A DNA stretch of 64,000 nt, taken from NCBI GenBank assembly GCA_013336525.1, contig JAAXTM010000004.1, positions 62,001 to 126,000 of the forward strand, in the 5' to 3' direction. The position numbers were made by a program, and so were the translations under genes. Source of the stretch: Geobacteraceae bacterium. Lineage in GTDB: Bacteria > Desulfobacterota > Desulfuromonadia > Geobacterales > Pseudopelobacteraceae. The first letter of the stretch is position 1, and every line of letters starts with the position of its first letter. Of the stretch, positions 18,049 to 27,075 are shown piece after piece. The notes under the pieces were generated by a model that searched no databases, was not told where the DNA came from, and saw only the letters and a program-made list of their open reading frames with translations.

Positions 18049-19227
18049 TCAGAAAGCCTTTAATGCAGATCCGTCAATTTCGTCACCTGCCGCATCCATC
18101 TGCCTGCCGGCAGCATCAGTGCCGGAAAACTTGAATACCAAATGAGATGGGTCGATGGTAGCGTCCGTTGCCGCATTTTGTTGGACGGTAAAGGTAACGT
18201 TCGCCTGACGGGTTTCAGGATTGTAACTGACAAAGGTAGGGTATGCAGGGATGGCGACTTCACGGCCACCGGCCTGTGGTATGTAATACCCACCTTCCGT
18301 GTTGTTAGCCCGTGAAATAGCCCAGTTTGCCGGATTCATAACCGATGTCGTATCCATTTCGTTGTTAAACTGAATAGCTACTGATATCTGTGTACTGGCA
18401 CTCGGCGTGAGCAACGACGGATCAAGCATCCAGAGGGGTGTCGCCGGGCCGAGAAGCTGATTGAAATTACGGTTGTTGTTTTGGTCCATATATAGCATTT
18501 GCGGTTTTTCAAGAATGAATTGAAGGTCTCGTGATAGTGACGAGCCGGAACTCTGGAGAATTGAAAGTTGTTTCTGGGCATCTTCCCTTCTGCCGAGAGC
18601 GTTATAGGCAACTCCCAACTCGTAGTTTGCATCCGGGAAACTTTTTTTCAATGAGAGAGACTTTTCAAGATTTTTTGCAGCGTCCTCATGTTTGCCCTGT
18701 TTGTTGTACACCGCACCAAGAGCATAGAATATGTTGCCATCATTGGGAGACGTTCTCTGTACTTTTAAAAACTGGTTTTCTGCTTCTACTAATCGGCCGG
18801 TATTGGAATACTGAAGACCAAGCGTGTAGTCAGGCAAGGGATTGCTTGGATCAAGTTTCGCAGCAGCCTTTAGTACCTTTTCAGACGCGGCGTACTGTTT
18901 ATCCTGGATATAGGCGTTAGCAAGACTCATGTGGGCATCAACTGAAGTTGGCTGAGACTGCACCATGGTTTTGAATACCTTAATGGCCTCGTAGGTATCA
19001 CCCTTGGCCAAGCTGAGATTGCCGATATACGTCTGAGCCGTAGTATTTTGCGGATCAAAGGCGAGTGCCTGTTTGAATGCCTTGAGAGCCTCGTCATTTT
19101 TATTGTTCTGAAGGTAGGCAGCGGCTCTCAAGATAGAGTATTGGGCTAGTTGCGAACGTTGGCCACTCACATCTTGACCGATAACCGCAAAAGGATCGCT
19201 ATCTGAGCCTGTCAATAAATCTGCCAT
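18049..19227 (-). CDS. TPR protein with C-terminal SbsA/Ig-like domain
   Basis: A protein of about 392 residues. At least six TPR units fill residues about 25-225 (for example ALKAFKQALAFDPQN and ANAYIQDKQYAASEKVL). Then comes a beta-rich region with an Ig-like pattern (FNNEMDTTSVMNPANWAIS ... NVTFTVQQNAATD) like SbsA domains of surface proteins. No signal peptide is visible. ATG 19227 is favoured over 19233 because AAGGGGAA lies 8 bases before it. First gene of the minus-strand island, divergent from the ROK kinase, so its promoter must lie in 19234-19396. Confidence 0.75.
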   Translation of the reverse strand: MADLLTGSDSDPFAVIGQDVSGQRSQLAQYSILRAAAYLQNNKNDEALKAFKQALAFDPQNTTAQTYIGNLSLAKGDTYEAIKVFKTMVQSQPTSVDAHMSLANAYIQDKQYAASEKVLKAAAKLDPSNPLPDYTLGLQYSNTGRLVEAENQFLKVQRTSPNDGNIFYALGAVYNKQGKHEDAAKNLEKSLSLKKSFPDANYELGVAYNALGRREDAQKQLSILQSSGSSLSRDLQFILEKPQMLYMDQNNNRNFNQLLGPATPLWMLDPSLLTPSASTQISVAIQFNNEMDTTSVMNPANWAISRANNTEGGYYIPQAGGREVAIPAYPTFVSYNPETRQANVTFTVQQNAATDATIDPSHLVFKFSGTDAAGRQMDAAGDEIDGSALKAF

Positions 19228-19396
19228 ATACATTTCCCCTTAAAAGGATACACGATATCTTATGTTTACATTATCGGATACTATCACATATTGTTTAGGT
19301 GCACATGTATGTTTTTAACGATGTCAAATCATATAAAAGATTTCTTTCGTACAACATCTCAACAACATTTAAAATACCATCTATTGAGGAGCCGCC

Positions 19397-20374
19397 ATGC
19401 AGATGAATAATTGTGTGATTGGCATAGATATCGGCGGGACAACCACTTCCCTCGGCTTTGTCGATCGCCACGGCACTCTGACTTGCGAGACGACTTTGGA
19501 CACCTTGGCTGATCAGCCGGCAGAAATTCTGGTTTCCCGGCTTTGCGAATCCATTGATAAGCTTAGTAAGGCACTCCCTCCCCAGGTTGCCATTTCCGGA
19601 ATTGGTATTGGCGCACCAAATGCCAACTACCTTAGGGGAACAGTGGAAAATCCACCCAATCTCAACTGGGGGGCTTCGACTAATTTGGTGGAATTGTTCC
19701 GTGGGCGCTACAATCTGCCGGTAGCGATCACGAATGACGCTAACGCCGCCGCAATCGGAGAGTTGTTGTTCGGCGGTGCACGTGGAATGAAACAGGCCAT
19801 CGTAATTACCCTTGGAACCGGGTTGGGAAGCGGATTTGTCGTTAATGGTGAGCTTTTGTACGGAGCCGACGGGTTTGCCGGCGAACTTGGCCACACGACC
19901 GTCGATCCGGCTGGACGTCACTGCGCCTGCGGGAAACAGGGGTGTCTGGAAACCTACGTTTCTGCCACCGGAATATGTCGCACAGTTTCTGAGCTGCTGG
20001 CGCAGCGGCTTGATCCTAGTTGTTTGCGAGAAGTCAGTTACAGCGAATTAACTTCAAAAAAGATCTATGAAGCGGCTTGTGGAGGGGATTCAATTGCGCT
20101 GGCAGCCTTCGATGCAACAGCACGGATTCTCGGCATGAAGCTTGCCGACGCTGTCGCGCACACCAGCCCTGAAGCAATATTCCTCTCCGGCGGGTTGGCC
20201 GCTGCGGGAGATTTGCTGATTGCCCCGACGCGGCGCTATCTGAATGAGTTTCTCTTTGGCCCGTACAAGGGGAAGGTAAAGCTGCTCCGGTCGGATCTGT
20301 CGGAGTCTAGCGGCGCGATTCTTGGAGCTGCCGCGCTGGCCTGGCATGAAGTGGGCATCGCTACGCGCCCCTGA
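19397..20374 (+). CDS. ROK-family sugar kinase (glucokinase-like)
   Basis: A 325-residue ROK protein. The phosphate motif is IGIDIGGTTTSLG near the N-terminus, the catalytic segment is NDANAAAIGE, and the zinc site is CACGKQGCLE after ELGHTTVD. No N-terminal helix-turn-helix is present, so it is a kinase rather than a repressor. It probably phosphorylates glucose or a related hexose with ATP. Its last 14 bases overlap the convergent molybdopterin gene. ATG 19397 is preceded by GAGGAG. Confidence 0.92.
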   Translation: MQMNNCVIGIDIGGTTTSLGFVDRHGTLTCETTLDTLADQPAEILVSRLCESIDKLSKALPPQVAISGIGIGAPNANYLRGTVENPPNLNWGASTNLVELFRGRYNLPVAITNDANAAAIGELLFGGARGMKQAIVITLGTGLGSGFVVNGELLYGADGFAGELGHTTVDPAGRHCACGKQGCLETYVSATGICRTVSELLAQRLDPSCLREVSYSELTSKKIYEAACGGDSIALAAFDATARILGMKLADAVAHTSPEAIFLSGGLAAAGDLLIAPTRRYLNEFLFGPYKGKVKLLRSDLSESSGAILGAAALAWHEVGIATRP

Positions 20375-22370
20375 CCTCTACCGTCACATCATACAGCGTA
20401 CTTCCCCGCCCACCGTCTGTCAGGCGCTGCGATGTCAGGGCATTGACCCCGCGGTCTCCCGGGATGAACTCCCGCCACCATACACCTTCGGTTACGACTG
20501 TCCCGGTCGGGACACGCTCCGTTATTCTCAGCGTAAAACGTACACTCCCCAGATCATTGAAGGTTGCAACAATCTGCCCGTCAACGAGTCCACGCACATC
20601 GGCATCGAACCGGTTCATCAACAGCTCCATGCATTTCTGTTTTGAGCGGAGATCATCCTGTTCATAAAAACTTGAATTAAGAGCGAACGGAGTGACCGAA
20701 GGCTGCAGACGCAAAGGATATCCGTCCCGCTCGGCATGAGTAGGGAGAAGGCGGGGCAGCGGCTCAACTTCCTTCTTGTTCAGAAATTCAATTTTGCCTG
20801 ACGGGGTCAGCCAATCCTTCTTTGGCTCAGTCAGCGGGGTCAGCATGACCGGCTCCCCCTGACGCAGACGTTCTGTAACTTCTGAGTCCCTCCAGGGATT
20901 CTCTCCTACCAGCAACAGCTCAATCAGTTCCTCTGCCGACAAGCGGAAGAAGGGCTCATTCCACCCCATCCCGGCGGCCAGCAGGCAAAATACTTCCCAG
21001 TTGTTTTTTGCCCCGCCCAGCGGCTGGATCGCAGCGCTGCAGCGCTGGGCATGGTAACTGCCGTAGCAGCGGTACAGATCCGGATGTTCCAGCGAAGATG
21101 TTGCCGGCAGGACGATGTCGGCATAATGGGCGGTGTCGGTCATAAAGCGTTCGTGAACAACAGTGAAAAGATCCTCCCGCTCCAGCCCCCGGATGACGGC
21201 ATTCTGGTCGGGAGCGATGGCGGCCGGATTGGAGTGGTACACATACAGCGACATCACCGGCGGATCGTCCAGTTCGGTAAGCGCCGAACCAAGCTGGTTC
21301 ATGCTGACCAGTCGCGGCAGGGTCGTCATGAAATCCTCGCGTATTACGGACTGTAACGGGAAAGCTCCCCCGGTCGAAGTACCGATGAAAATACCGCCCC
21401 CCGGCTTTGCCCATGCACCGACGGCAGCCGGCATGCAGCTGATTGTACGCACGGTCATGGCACCGTTGCCATAGCGCGTCAGTCCGCTCCCGAGACGGAT
21501 GAATGCGGCTTTTGCCCTGGCATACTCCTGTGCCATCCGCTCGATAACCTCAGCGGGCAGGCCGCAGACTTCCGACATCTGTATTGGGGAACAGCCGGGC
21601 AGAATCTGAGCTGACAGCTCCTCAAATCCGAGCACATTGGCGGCGATGAACTCCCGGTCAAGCAACTCTTCACGTTCAATAACGTGCAGCATCGCCAGCG
21701 CAAGAGCACTGTCACTGCCGGGGCGGATCAAGAATGCTTCATCAACCGCCTCGCAGGTTGGTGTACGGTAGGTATCAATGGCCCACAATCTGGCCCCTTT
21801 ACGATGGGCCGATTGGGCGTCCCGCATGGAGTGAATACTGGTTGCAGCGGCATTAATACCCCAGAGGATGACGAGATCACTCTCTTCAATTTCAGCAGGT
21901 TCCAGCGCCGGGGTATCCCCCATAAGGGCATGCCAACCAGCCTCCTTGGCGGGTGAACAGATTGTCCGCTCCAGTCTCGACGCTCCGAGTTTGTGGAAAA
22001 AGGCATGACCGGCATTGCGTTGCACCAACCCCATCGTGCCGGCGTATGAGTATGGCAGGATTGCTTCCGCTTTGTGATTGGCAATAATGTGCTGCCAACG
22101 GTCGCAGATCGTTGCTACCGCCTCATCCCATGAAATCGGTTCGAATGCTCCGGCACCTTTTATTCCGATCCGCCTGAGTGGCGTCGTCAGCCGCCGGGGA
22201 GAGTGAACCGTCTGCTGGTAATGCACCATCTTCGGGCAGAGCAGACCGCGCGTTACCGGATGCTCCGGGTCGCCACAAACACTGATGGCGCGACCGTTTT
22301 CAACGGTGACCAGAAGTCCACAAGCATCAGGACAGTCAAATGGGCAGACGGAACGGGTTATGACGGGCAT
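20361..22370 (-). CDS. Molybdopterin oxidoreductase with one [4Fe-4S] site, orphan
   Basis: A 669-residue member of the DMSO reductase/formate dehydrogenase superfamily. An N-terminal 4Fe-4S site is formed by C9, C13, C17 and C45. C138 in TICSPAKEAG aligns by eye with the Mo-ligand Sec/Cys of formate dehydrogenases. The C-terminal molydopterin-binding domain is complete. There is no Tat signal and no electron-transfer or membrane subunit nearby, so it is likely cytoplasmic and uses a soluble partner. Substrate unknown; such proteins are often loosely annotated as formate dehydrogenase or anaerobic dehydrogenase. Confidence 0.88.
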   Translation of the reverse strand: MPVITRSVCPFDCPDACGLLVTVENGRAISVCGDPEHPVTRGLLCPKMVHYQQTVHSPRRLTTPLRRIGIKGAGAFEPISWDEAVATICDRWQHIIANHKAEAILPYSYAGTMGLVQRNAGHAFFHKLGASRLERTICSPAKEAGWHALMGDTPALEPAEIEESDLVILWGINAAATSIHSMRDAQSAHRKGARLWAIDTYRTPTCEAVDEAFLIRPGSDSALALAMLHVIEREELLDREFIAANVLGFEELSAQILPGCSPIQMSEVCGLPAEVIERMAQEYARAKAAFIRLGSGLTRYGNGAMTVRTISCMPAAVGAWAKPGGGIFIGTSTGGAFPLQSVIREDFMTTLPRLVSMNQLGSALTELDDPPVMSLYVYHSNPAAIAPDQNAVIRGLEREDLFTVVHERFMTDTAHYADIVLPATSSLEHPDLYRCYGSYHAQRCSAAIQPLGGAKNNWEVFCLLAAGMGWNEPFFRLSAEELIELLLVGENPWRDSEVTERLRQGEPVMLTPLTEPKKDWLTPSGKIEFLNKKEVEPLPRLLPTHAERDGYPLRLQPSVTPFALNSSFYEQDDLRSKQKCMELLMNRFDADVRGLVDGQIVATFNDLGSVRFTLRITERVPTGTVVTEGVWWREFIPGDRGVNALTSQRLTDGGRGSTLYDVTVEVRGA

Positions 22371-22490
22371 GGGGTATATCCTTTCATTCCTGAAATATCT
22401 TCACAACTATAGCCGATTTCAAAAAACATTTGCAGATGAATTAGCTTTGATGCGATAAACAGAAAAGATCTACAACCTGAGAGGTTTACC

Positions 22491-23051
22491 ATGACACCAC
22501 AAGCGGAAATTCTGCATTACGCCGTCTCCGTAGTAGGCAAAGACCGCCCCGGTATCGTTGCGGCCATTACAGAGGGGCTTTTTAACCTTGGTTGCAACAT
22601 CGCCGATTCCAGCTGCACGATGCTGGGTGGTGAATTTGCCATGATCCTGATTATTTCGCTTAAAAAGCCGTTCAGTAAATCGAGGCTGATTGACGAGTTA
22701 AAACCTGTTTGCGACCGGATAGGGATGTCTCTGGGAGTGCGCACGCTGCACCAGGACGAGGTGACCCGTCAGGAGAGCGACGGCGAGATCTGCATGATTT
22801 CGGTTTATGGCGCCGACCAGCCAGGCATTGTCTATCGTGTCACCCGAGAACTGGCAGGCCGTAACATCAACATCACCGATCTCAACACCAAGCTGATCGG
22901 GACGGCAGAGGAACCGGTTTATGTGCTGATGCTGGAGGTGGCACTGCCTGATGGAGAAAGTCCTGAAGGGGTGGAGCAGACGCTGTGCGCCCTGAAAAAA
23001 GAGCTGAACGTGGAGATTGGCGTTCGGGTCATCACGCCGGTGGCTTTCTAA
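22491..23051 (+). CDS. Double-ACT domain regulator (GcvR-like)
   Basis: A 186-residue protein with two ACT domains, residues about 10-85 and 97-180. Each begins with a diagnostic segment (VVGKDRPGIVAAIT and VYGADQPGIVYRVT). The arrangement matches the GcvR family, where ACT domains sense glycine or other amino acids; no DNA-binding domain is seen. It lies three bases before the peptide deformylase, a likely shared transcript. GAGAGG precedes the ATG. Confidence 0.85.
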   Translation: MTPQAEILHYAVSVVGKDRPGIVAAITEGLFNLGCNIADSSCTMLGGEFAMILIISLKKPFSKSRLIDELKPVCDRIGMSLGVRTLHQDEVTRQESDGEICMISVYGADQPGIVYRVTRELAGRNINITDLNTKLIGTAEEPVYVLMLEVALPDGESPEGVEQTLCALKKELNVEIGVRVITPVAF

Positions 23052-23053
23052 TT

Positions 23054-23557
23054 ATGCCGGTTCAGCCAATTTTACGTTATCCGCATCCAGTGTTGAAAAA
23101 GCTTTGCAACCGGGTCGAAAAGATTGACCAGTGCATCCATGACCTGGTCCAGGATCTGGTTGATACGATGCATGATGGACCAGGCTCAGTCGGTGTGGCC
23201 GCCTCGCAGATCGGGGTTACGCTCCGCGTCTGTGTGGTGGATGTTTCCAAGAACCGTCACGGCAAAGAGAACAACCACGGCCTGCTGTGCATGATTAATC
23301 CCGAGATCACTTATCGCAGCGGCTCTGCCACAATGCGTGAGGGGTGTATGAGCGTGCCTGACTACACCGGAGATGTTGATCGGGCTACCGAGATAACGCT
23401 GCAGTTCAGCGAACCGGACGGGACAATTCAGGTCATAAAAGCCAGTGGTTTTGAGGCGGTTGCCATCCAGCACGAAATGGACCATCTGGATGGTGTCCTG
23501 TTTCTGGACCGGGTGACGAGTATTAAGACCGGGCTGTTCCGGCGGAAAAATTATTGA
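23054..23557 (+). CDS. def: Peptide deformylase
   Basis: A 167-residue zinc/iron hydrolase that removes formyl groups from nascent proteins. The three motifs are present: GSVGVAASQIG (motif 1, with Ser in the position often Pro), REGCMSVP (motif 2, metal Cys) and QHEMDHLDG (motif 3, two metal His and catalytic Glu). ATG 23054, three bases after the ACT gene stop, is chosen; a longer upstream frame would overlap that gene without homology. Confidence 0.95.
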   Translation: MPVQPILRYPHPVLKKLCNRVEKIDQCIHDLVQDLVDTMHDGPGSVGVAASQIGVTLRVCVVDVSKNRHGKENNHGLLCMINPEITYRSGSATMREGCMSVPDYTGDVDRATEITLQFSEPDGTIQVIKASGFEAVAIQHEMDHLDGVLFLDRVTSIKTGLFRRKNY

Positions 23558-23584
23558 TTCTATGCGGGACAACCCGAAATAAAT

Positions 23585-23700
23585 CTCACGCTAAGACGCG
23601 GAGACGCGAAGAAAACCAGGATTAAAAGCTTAAAGTCTTTGGGGTTAAACCATAAATCTTTTGTATCTGAGTCGCTTTGCGCCTTTGCGACTTTGCGTGA
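23585..23700. repeat. Interspersed palindromic repeat, copy 1
   Basis: The ends are inverted: ACGCTAAGACGCGGAGACGC on the left and TTGCGCCTTTGCGACTTTGCG on the right. The core is GCTTAAAGTCTTTGGGGTT then AAACCATAAATCTTTTG. The core recurs at 56788-56879 and, more diverged, at 24484-24600. It lies between def and the AMMECR1 gene. It could fold as a long imperfect hairpin. Confidence 0.7.
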
Positions 23701-23756
23701 ACCGGGATTTGAAAGACTTAAATATCTATGCTTTTATGAATTGACGGGGTGAAACC

Positions 23757-24302
23757 ATGTCGGATCTCTTGACCAAAAAAGAACAGAAGGAACTGCTGAA
23801 GATTGCGCGGGACACTATTGTTGACTACGTCACTGACCGGAAGGTTCCCACCGTAACATCCGCATCACCGGGACTGAATCTTCACTCCGGCTGTTTTGTC
23901 ACAATCAAACAGAAAGGTGAATTGCGGGGGTGCATCGGCAACTTCGTGTCCGACCAGCCGCTGTATCAACTGGTGCAGGAGATGGCGGTTTCGGCGGCGA
24001 CCCGTGATCCCCGTTTTTACCCGATGAAAAGTGATGACCTGGCCGATTTTACGCTTGATATTTCGGTGCTTTCGCCGCTGGCAAAAGCTGCTTCGGTCGA
24101 GGAGATCAAAGTCGGTGTCCATGGCATATACATTGTCAAAGGGAGTTATCGCGGAGTGCTGTTGCCTCAGGTGGCGACCGAATACGGCTGGAACCGCGAG
24201 CAGTTCCTGCAACATACCTGCACCAAGGCAGGCCTGCCACAGGACGCCTGGCAGGGAGAATGCGAAATCTACATCTTCAGTGCCCAGGTATTTGGGGAAT
24301 AG
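23757..24302 (+). CDS. AMMECR1 domain protein
   Basis: A 181-residue AMMECR1-family protein, with the family signature ELRGCIGNF near residue 60 and the conserved ATRDPRFYP segment. The family is widespread in archaea, anaerobic bacteria and eukaryotes and its biochemical role is unknown. The N-terminal methionine follows GGGGTG. The gene stands alone between two copies of an interspersed repeat. Confidence 0.9.
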   Translation: MSDLLTKKEQKELLKIARDTIVDYVTDRKVPTVTSASPGLNLHSGCFVTIKQKGELRGCIGNFVSDQPLYQLVQEMAVSAATRDPRFYPMKSDDLADFTLDISVLSPLAKAASVEEIKVGVHGIYIVKGSYRGVLLPQVATEYGWNREQFLQHTCTKAGLPQDAWQGECEIYIFSAQVFGE

Positions 24303-24483
24303 CTCGTTTCTGCCTGAAAAGTCCATACATTTACTAAATGCGGCCTTTCACATCAAAGTATTTGTCATCCTTTCGGAGTTTTTTATCCAAATTCTTCAGC
24401 CCCACCACCGTAATATTTATCAGCATAAATTCCACATGAGTTTTTTCACCAGAAAAACCGAAAATCCTAAAACCTGCAGTCCC

Positions 24484-24600
24484 ATAACACGGAGACACTG
24501 AGAAATCAAAGGCTTAAGGTCTAAAGAAACTTTTTTGGTGAGCCATCAAACTTTTTATTTTATCTGTATATCTTCCGTGTTAGCTCTGTTCTCCGTGTTT
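24484..24600. repeat. Interspersed palindromic repeat, copy 2 (diverged)
   Basis: The left end is AACACGGAGACACTGAGAAA and the right end is CCGTGTTAGCTCTGTTCTCCGTGTT, inverted with respect to each other. The core AAAGGCTTAAGGTCT partly matches copies 1 and 3. The sequence lies in the roughly 410-base gap between the AMMECR1 gene and the first exported heptad protein. Apart from this repeat and the AT palindrome at 24653-24702 I see nothing else in that gap. Confidence 0.65.
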
Positions 24601-24632
24601 CAAATGCTTTTGTATAGGATAATTATCGCTTC

Positions 24633-24702
24633 TTGGGATTGAACGGTTGACGAATATAATAAATTGAATATATTATTATTTATATATTCAATTTATTATA
24701 TT
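24633..24702 (+). promoter_or_regulatory. Putative promoter with 21-bp perfect AT palindrome
   Basis: Bases 24653-24673 are the exact reverse complement of 24682-24702, separated by an 8-base spacer (24674-24681), so a 50-bp nearly all-A/T palindrome. A TATAAT (24655-24660) lies inside the left arm, with TTGGGA at 24633-24638, spacing 16. The next bases are TTGGAGCG, the ribosome-binding region of the gene starting at 24716. The palindrome could be an operator or an RNA hairpin controlling access to that site. The lack of G/C in the stem and lack of a U-tract in a G/C hairpin make a plain terminator unlikely. Confidence 0.6.
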
Positions 24703-24715
24703 TGGAGCGTGATTT

Positions 24716-25876
24716 ATGGCCAAAATTCTTGTAATTCTGTTTTTCACCCTGGTGACGGCCCTTAGCGCCGCGTCAGCTCAGGCAACCATCAGTACAGACC
24801 TGCAAGCTTTAACGATACAAGGCAACAACCTGCGCAATACATTAGCTACGATAAGTGTCAGCAGCGGAGATACCTGCTCTCAGCTTGGCAGTTTGAATAT
24901 TTCTATTGAAAACTACTTGACCAGCATACAAGGGGTTTACAACCAGATTGTTGTGCCAATCAATGTAACCTCTGCCGACCAGACGGCTCTTGAGGAACTT
25001 TCCGGAATCGCGAAAGACCTGGCAAGTGATTCTGTGCGCCTGTCCTTTGAGCTGCGCACTCTTGAGGGAGTTGCTAATCTTTTTGAATATCGAGCCGCAT
25101 TGAGCGCCATGCTGCGACTTTCTGACGATATTGGCACCATGGCCAACCGCATTCTTGAAATGGCGGACAGAATTCTTGCCATGGCCGACAATATTGGAAC
25201 TATGGCTGATCGTATTCTGATTACCCAGCAGATTCAAAACTCCAATATTGCGTTTACCCAGGGTTCTCTGCTTGCAACCCAGCAAAATATCGTTGCACTG
25301 AGTGGTAGTCTCTCTACCATCGGATACAATCTATCCCTCGGATTGTTGCTCAACGATACTAAAAACCAACTTACCGAAATGAATGGTGTAACGCTTGATA
25401 GTTCTAATATAGCAACTCAGTTAAGCTACTTTGAAACCAAGACAGCTCTGCTCATGATTCGTTCTCTGGCCATCTACACTCTAGTAACGAAAGACAGCCA
25501 AAACCTTAGCCATTACATAGATGGAGACACTCTCACACTTTTGGGTGATCTTTCAATTGCACAGAATGAATTCGCAATCGTATTGGAAAAATACGCCGCA
25601 ACGATCAACCAAATTGCCCCACTTATGCAAACACCCTTACTCTCCGATGCGACCGGAAGCATGTTACGCCTGACCACCGATGTTAATATAATGTCGAAAC
25701 GTATTATCGAGATGAACAGCAGAATTACCGTCATGGCAGACAATATCGGCCTTATGACTGATCGGATCGTATTAACACAAAACTTGCAACAGGCTAATAT
25801 TGAGCTGACTCAAAGTTCAATTTTGGCATCTCAGAATATCACTCTTTCAGTGATAAAGAACTTTATTGGTCAATAA
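24716..25876 (+). CDS. Exported methionine-heptad repeat protein A (unknown function)
   Basis: A 386-residue protein I do not recognise functionally. It has a clear signal peptide (about residues 1-23, cleavage near ASAQA), so periplasmic or surface. Two homologous segments of about 58 residues (133-191 and 316-375) contain consecutive heptads with Ile/Val at position 2 and Met at position 5, such as RILEMAD, RILAMAD, NIGTMAD, then RILITQQ and TQGSLLATQ. The protein thus appears to be two tandem modules. One Cys (residue 54) is conserved in position with its neighbour. Predicted helical coiled coil. The paralogue follows after 29 bases. ATG 24716 follows TTGGAG. Confidence 0.85.
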   Translation: MAKILVILFFTLVTALSAASAQATISTDLQALTIQGNNLRNTLATISVSSGDTCSQLGSLNISIENYLTSIQGVYNQIVVPINVTSADQTALEELSGIAKDLASDSVRLSFELRTLEGVANLFEYRAALSAMLRLSDDIGTMANRILEMADRILAMADNIGTMADRILITQQIQNSNIAFTQGSLLATQQNIVALSGSLSTIGYNLSLGLLLNDTKNQLTEMNGVTLDSSNIATQLSYFETKTALLMIRSLAIYTLVTKDSQNLSHYIDGDTLTLLGDLSIAQNEFAIVLEKYAATINQIAPLMQTPLLSDATGSMLRLTTDVNIMSKRIIEMNSRITVMADNIGLMTDRIVLTQNLQQANIELTQSSILASQNITLSVIKNFIGQ

Positions 25877-25905
25877 TTAAAATAGAATCTGAGGAGAATA
25901 CTGGT

Positions 25906-27075
25906 ATGTTAAATATTAAAAATATATTAAAGAGAATGCTGTTCATATCTACCTGTTTGATGTTGCAAACCGGCAATGCCCATGCTGATCTGTTTAATGA
26001 CGTCCAGGGTCTTGTAACGCAAGCCCAGGAGCTTGATGTACAGTTAAAAAACATCACATTGAACCCAAACTCACTTTGCGGCCCTCTCATTGCAGCCAAC
26101 CAGTCAGCGCACAATCTGGCAAACAGCATTACTCAGATAAATGCTAAAATTGCAGCCCCGCTTCAGATAGATTCAGTAACACTCGCTGCAATTGAGACAC
26201 TTTCAAGCACAATGCCAAGCCTGGCTAGCGAAAATCTACGGCTATCACTCGACCTTAAACAGATCACAACGGTAACTAATGCCATTACTTTGAAGGATGG
26301 GATTGTGGCAATGCTTCAGCTTTCTGATGACATTGGCAGCATGGCTGACCGTATTGGTGAAATGTCTGACAAGATTCTTGTAATGTCTGACAATATAGGT
26401 CTTATGGCAGACCGAATTATCGTTACCCAACAATTGCAAAGCCAAAATATTCTGCTCGTTCAGCAAGGCTTGCTACAAACCCAGACAAACACGCTGTCAC
26501 TTGTTTCTGTGGTGGAAACTGCAACTAACGATCTTTCACTGGCAAAATTAAAAGCCGAGGGTGATCTGCTGGTTGCACAACTTTCAGCCATTGTTTTAAA
26601 TCCTTTTACCATGACGACCCAGCTGAAAACCGCTACCTTAAGCGTCCGCACCTATCTCGACAAGGTGAAGTCAGCCCATGCAACCATACTTGATCAGTCA
26701 ATGCACAGTACCAGCTATATAAGCACAGCCTCACTCTTTAACCAGCAAAACATAACCATAATGCTTACAACTTTGGCGACAGTGATCGATGGCTATGCCG
26801 TTGCGATAAATGGTCTGCAGACAATTACTTCGCGTTCGTCCCTGAGTGATTCTTTAAAAAGCATGCTTCAGATGTCAGCAGACATCGGCCTCATGTCAAA
26901 TCGTATTCTGGAGATGGGGGATGTCATCCTGGCAATGTCGGACAACATAGGCATGGTCGCAGACGAGATTTTGGTCACTCAACAAATTCAGAATACCAAT
27001 GTGGCGACGACTCAGGCATCTTTACTTGCGACCCAGATATTCGCCGTAACGCTTATTAAGAATCTTGCGTTGTAA
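25906..27075 (+). CDS. Exported methionine-heptad repeat protein B, paralogue of A
   Basis: A 389-residue paralogue of the preceding protein. It has an N-terminal signal peptide (ending near GNAHA, residue 27), a Cys at a matching place (NPNSLCGPL), and the same duplicated architecture. One heptad block starts LSDDIGSMADRIGEMSDKI; the second starts MSADIGLMSNRILEMGDVI, both ending in TQ-rich tails (TQASLLATQ). Methionine-rich Ile/Met heptads suggest long amphipathic helices in a bundle. A GAGGAG ribosome site precedes the ATG. Likely one operon with A. Function unknown. Confidence 0.85.
   Translation: MLNIKNILKRMLFISTCLMLQTGNAHADLFNDVQGLVTQAQELDVQLKNITLNPNSLCGPLIAANQSAHNLANSITQINAKIAAPLQIDSVTLAAIETLSSTMPSLASENLRLSLDLKQITTVTNAITLKDGIVAMLQLSDDIGSMADRIGEMSDKILVMSDNIGLMADRIIVTQQLQSQNILLVQQGLLQTQTNTLSLVSVVETATNDLSLAKLKAEGDLLVAQLSAIVLNPFTMTTQLKTATLSVRTYLDKVKSAHATILDQSMHSTSYISTASLFNQQNITIMLTTLATVIDGYAVAINGLQTITSRSSLSDSLKSMLQMSADIGLMSNRILEMGDVILAMSDNIGMVADEILVTQQIQNTNVATTQASLLATQIFAVTLIKNLAL

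Noticed and set aside
19295-19921. A 208-residue minus-strand open frame over the ROK kinase
   Set aside because: ROK motifs on the plus strand are unambiguous and the minus reading has none.
22985-23053. N-terminal extension of peptide deformylase
   Set aside because: The longer reading overlaps the ACT gene and lacks similarity; the family starts with MPVQPILRYP.
23585-23700. CRISPR array
   Set aside because: The repeat copies are single, far apart and have no regular spacers; no cas genes are present.
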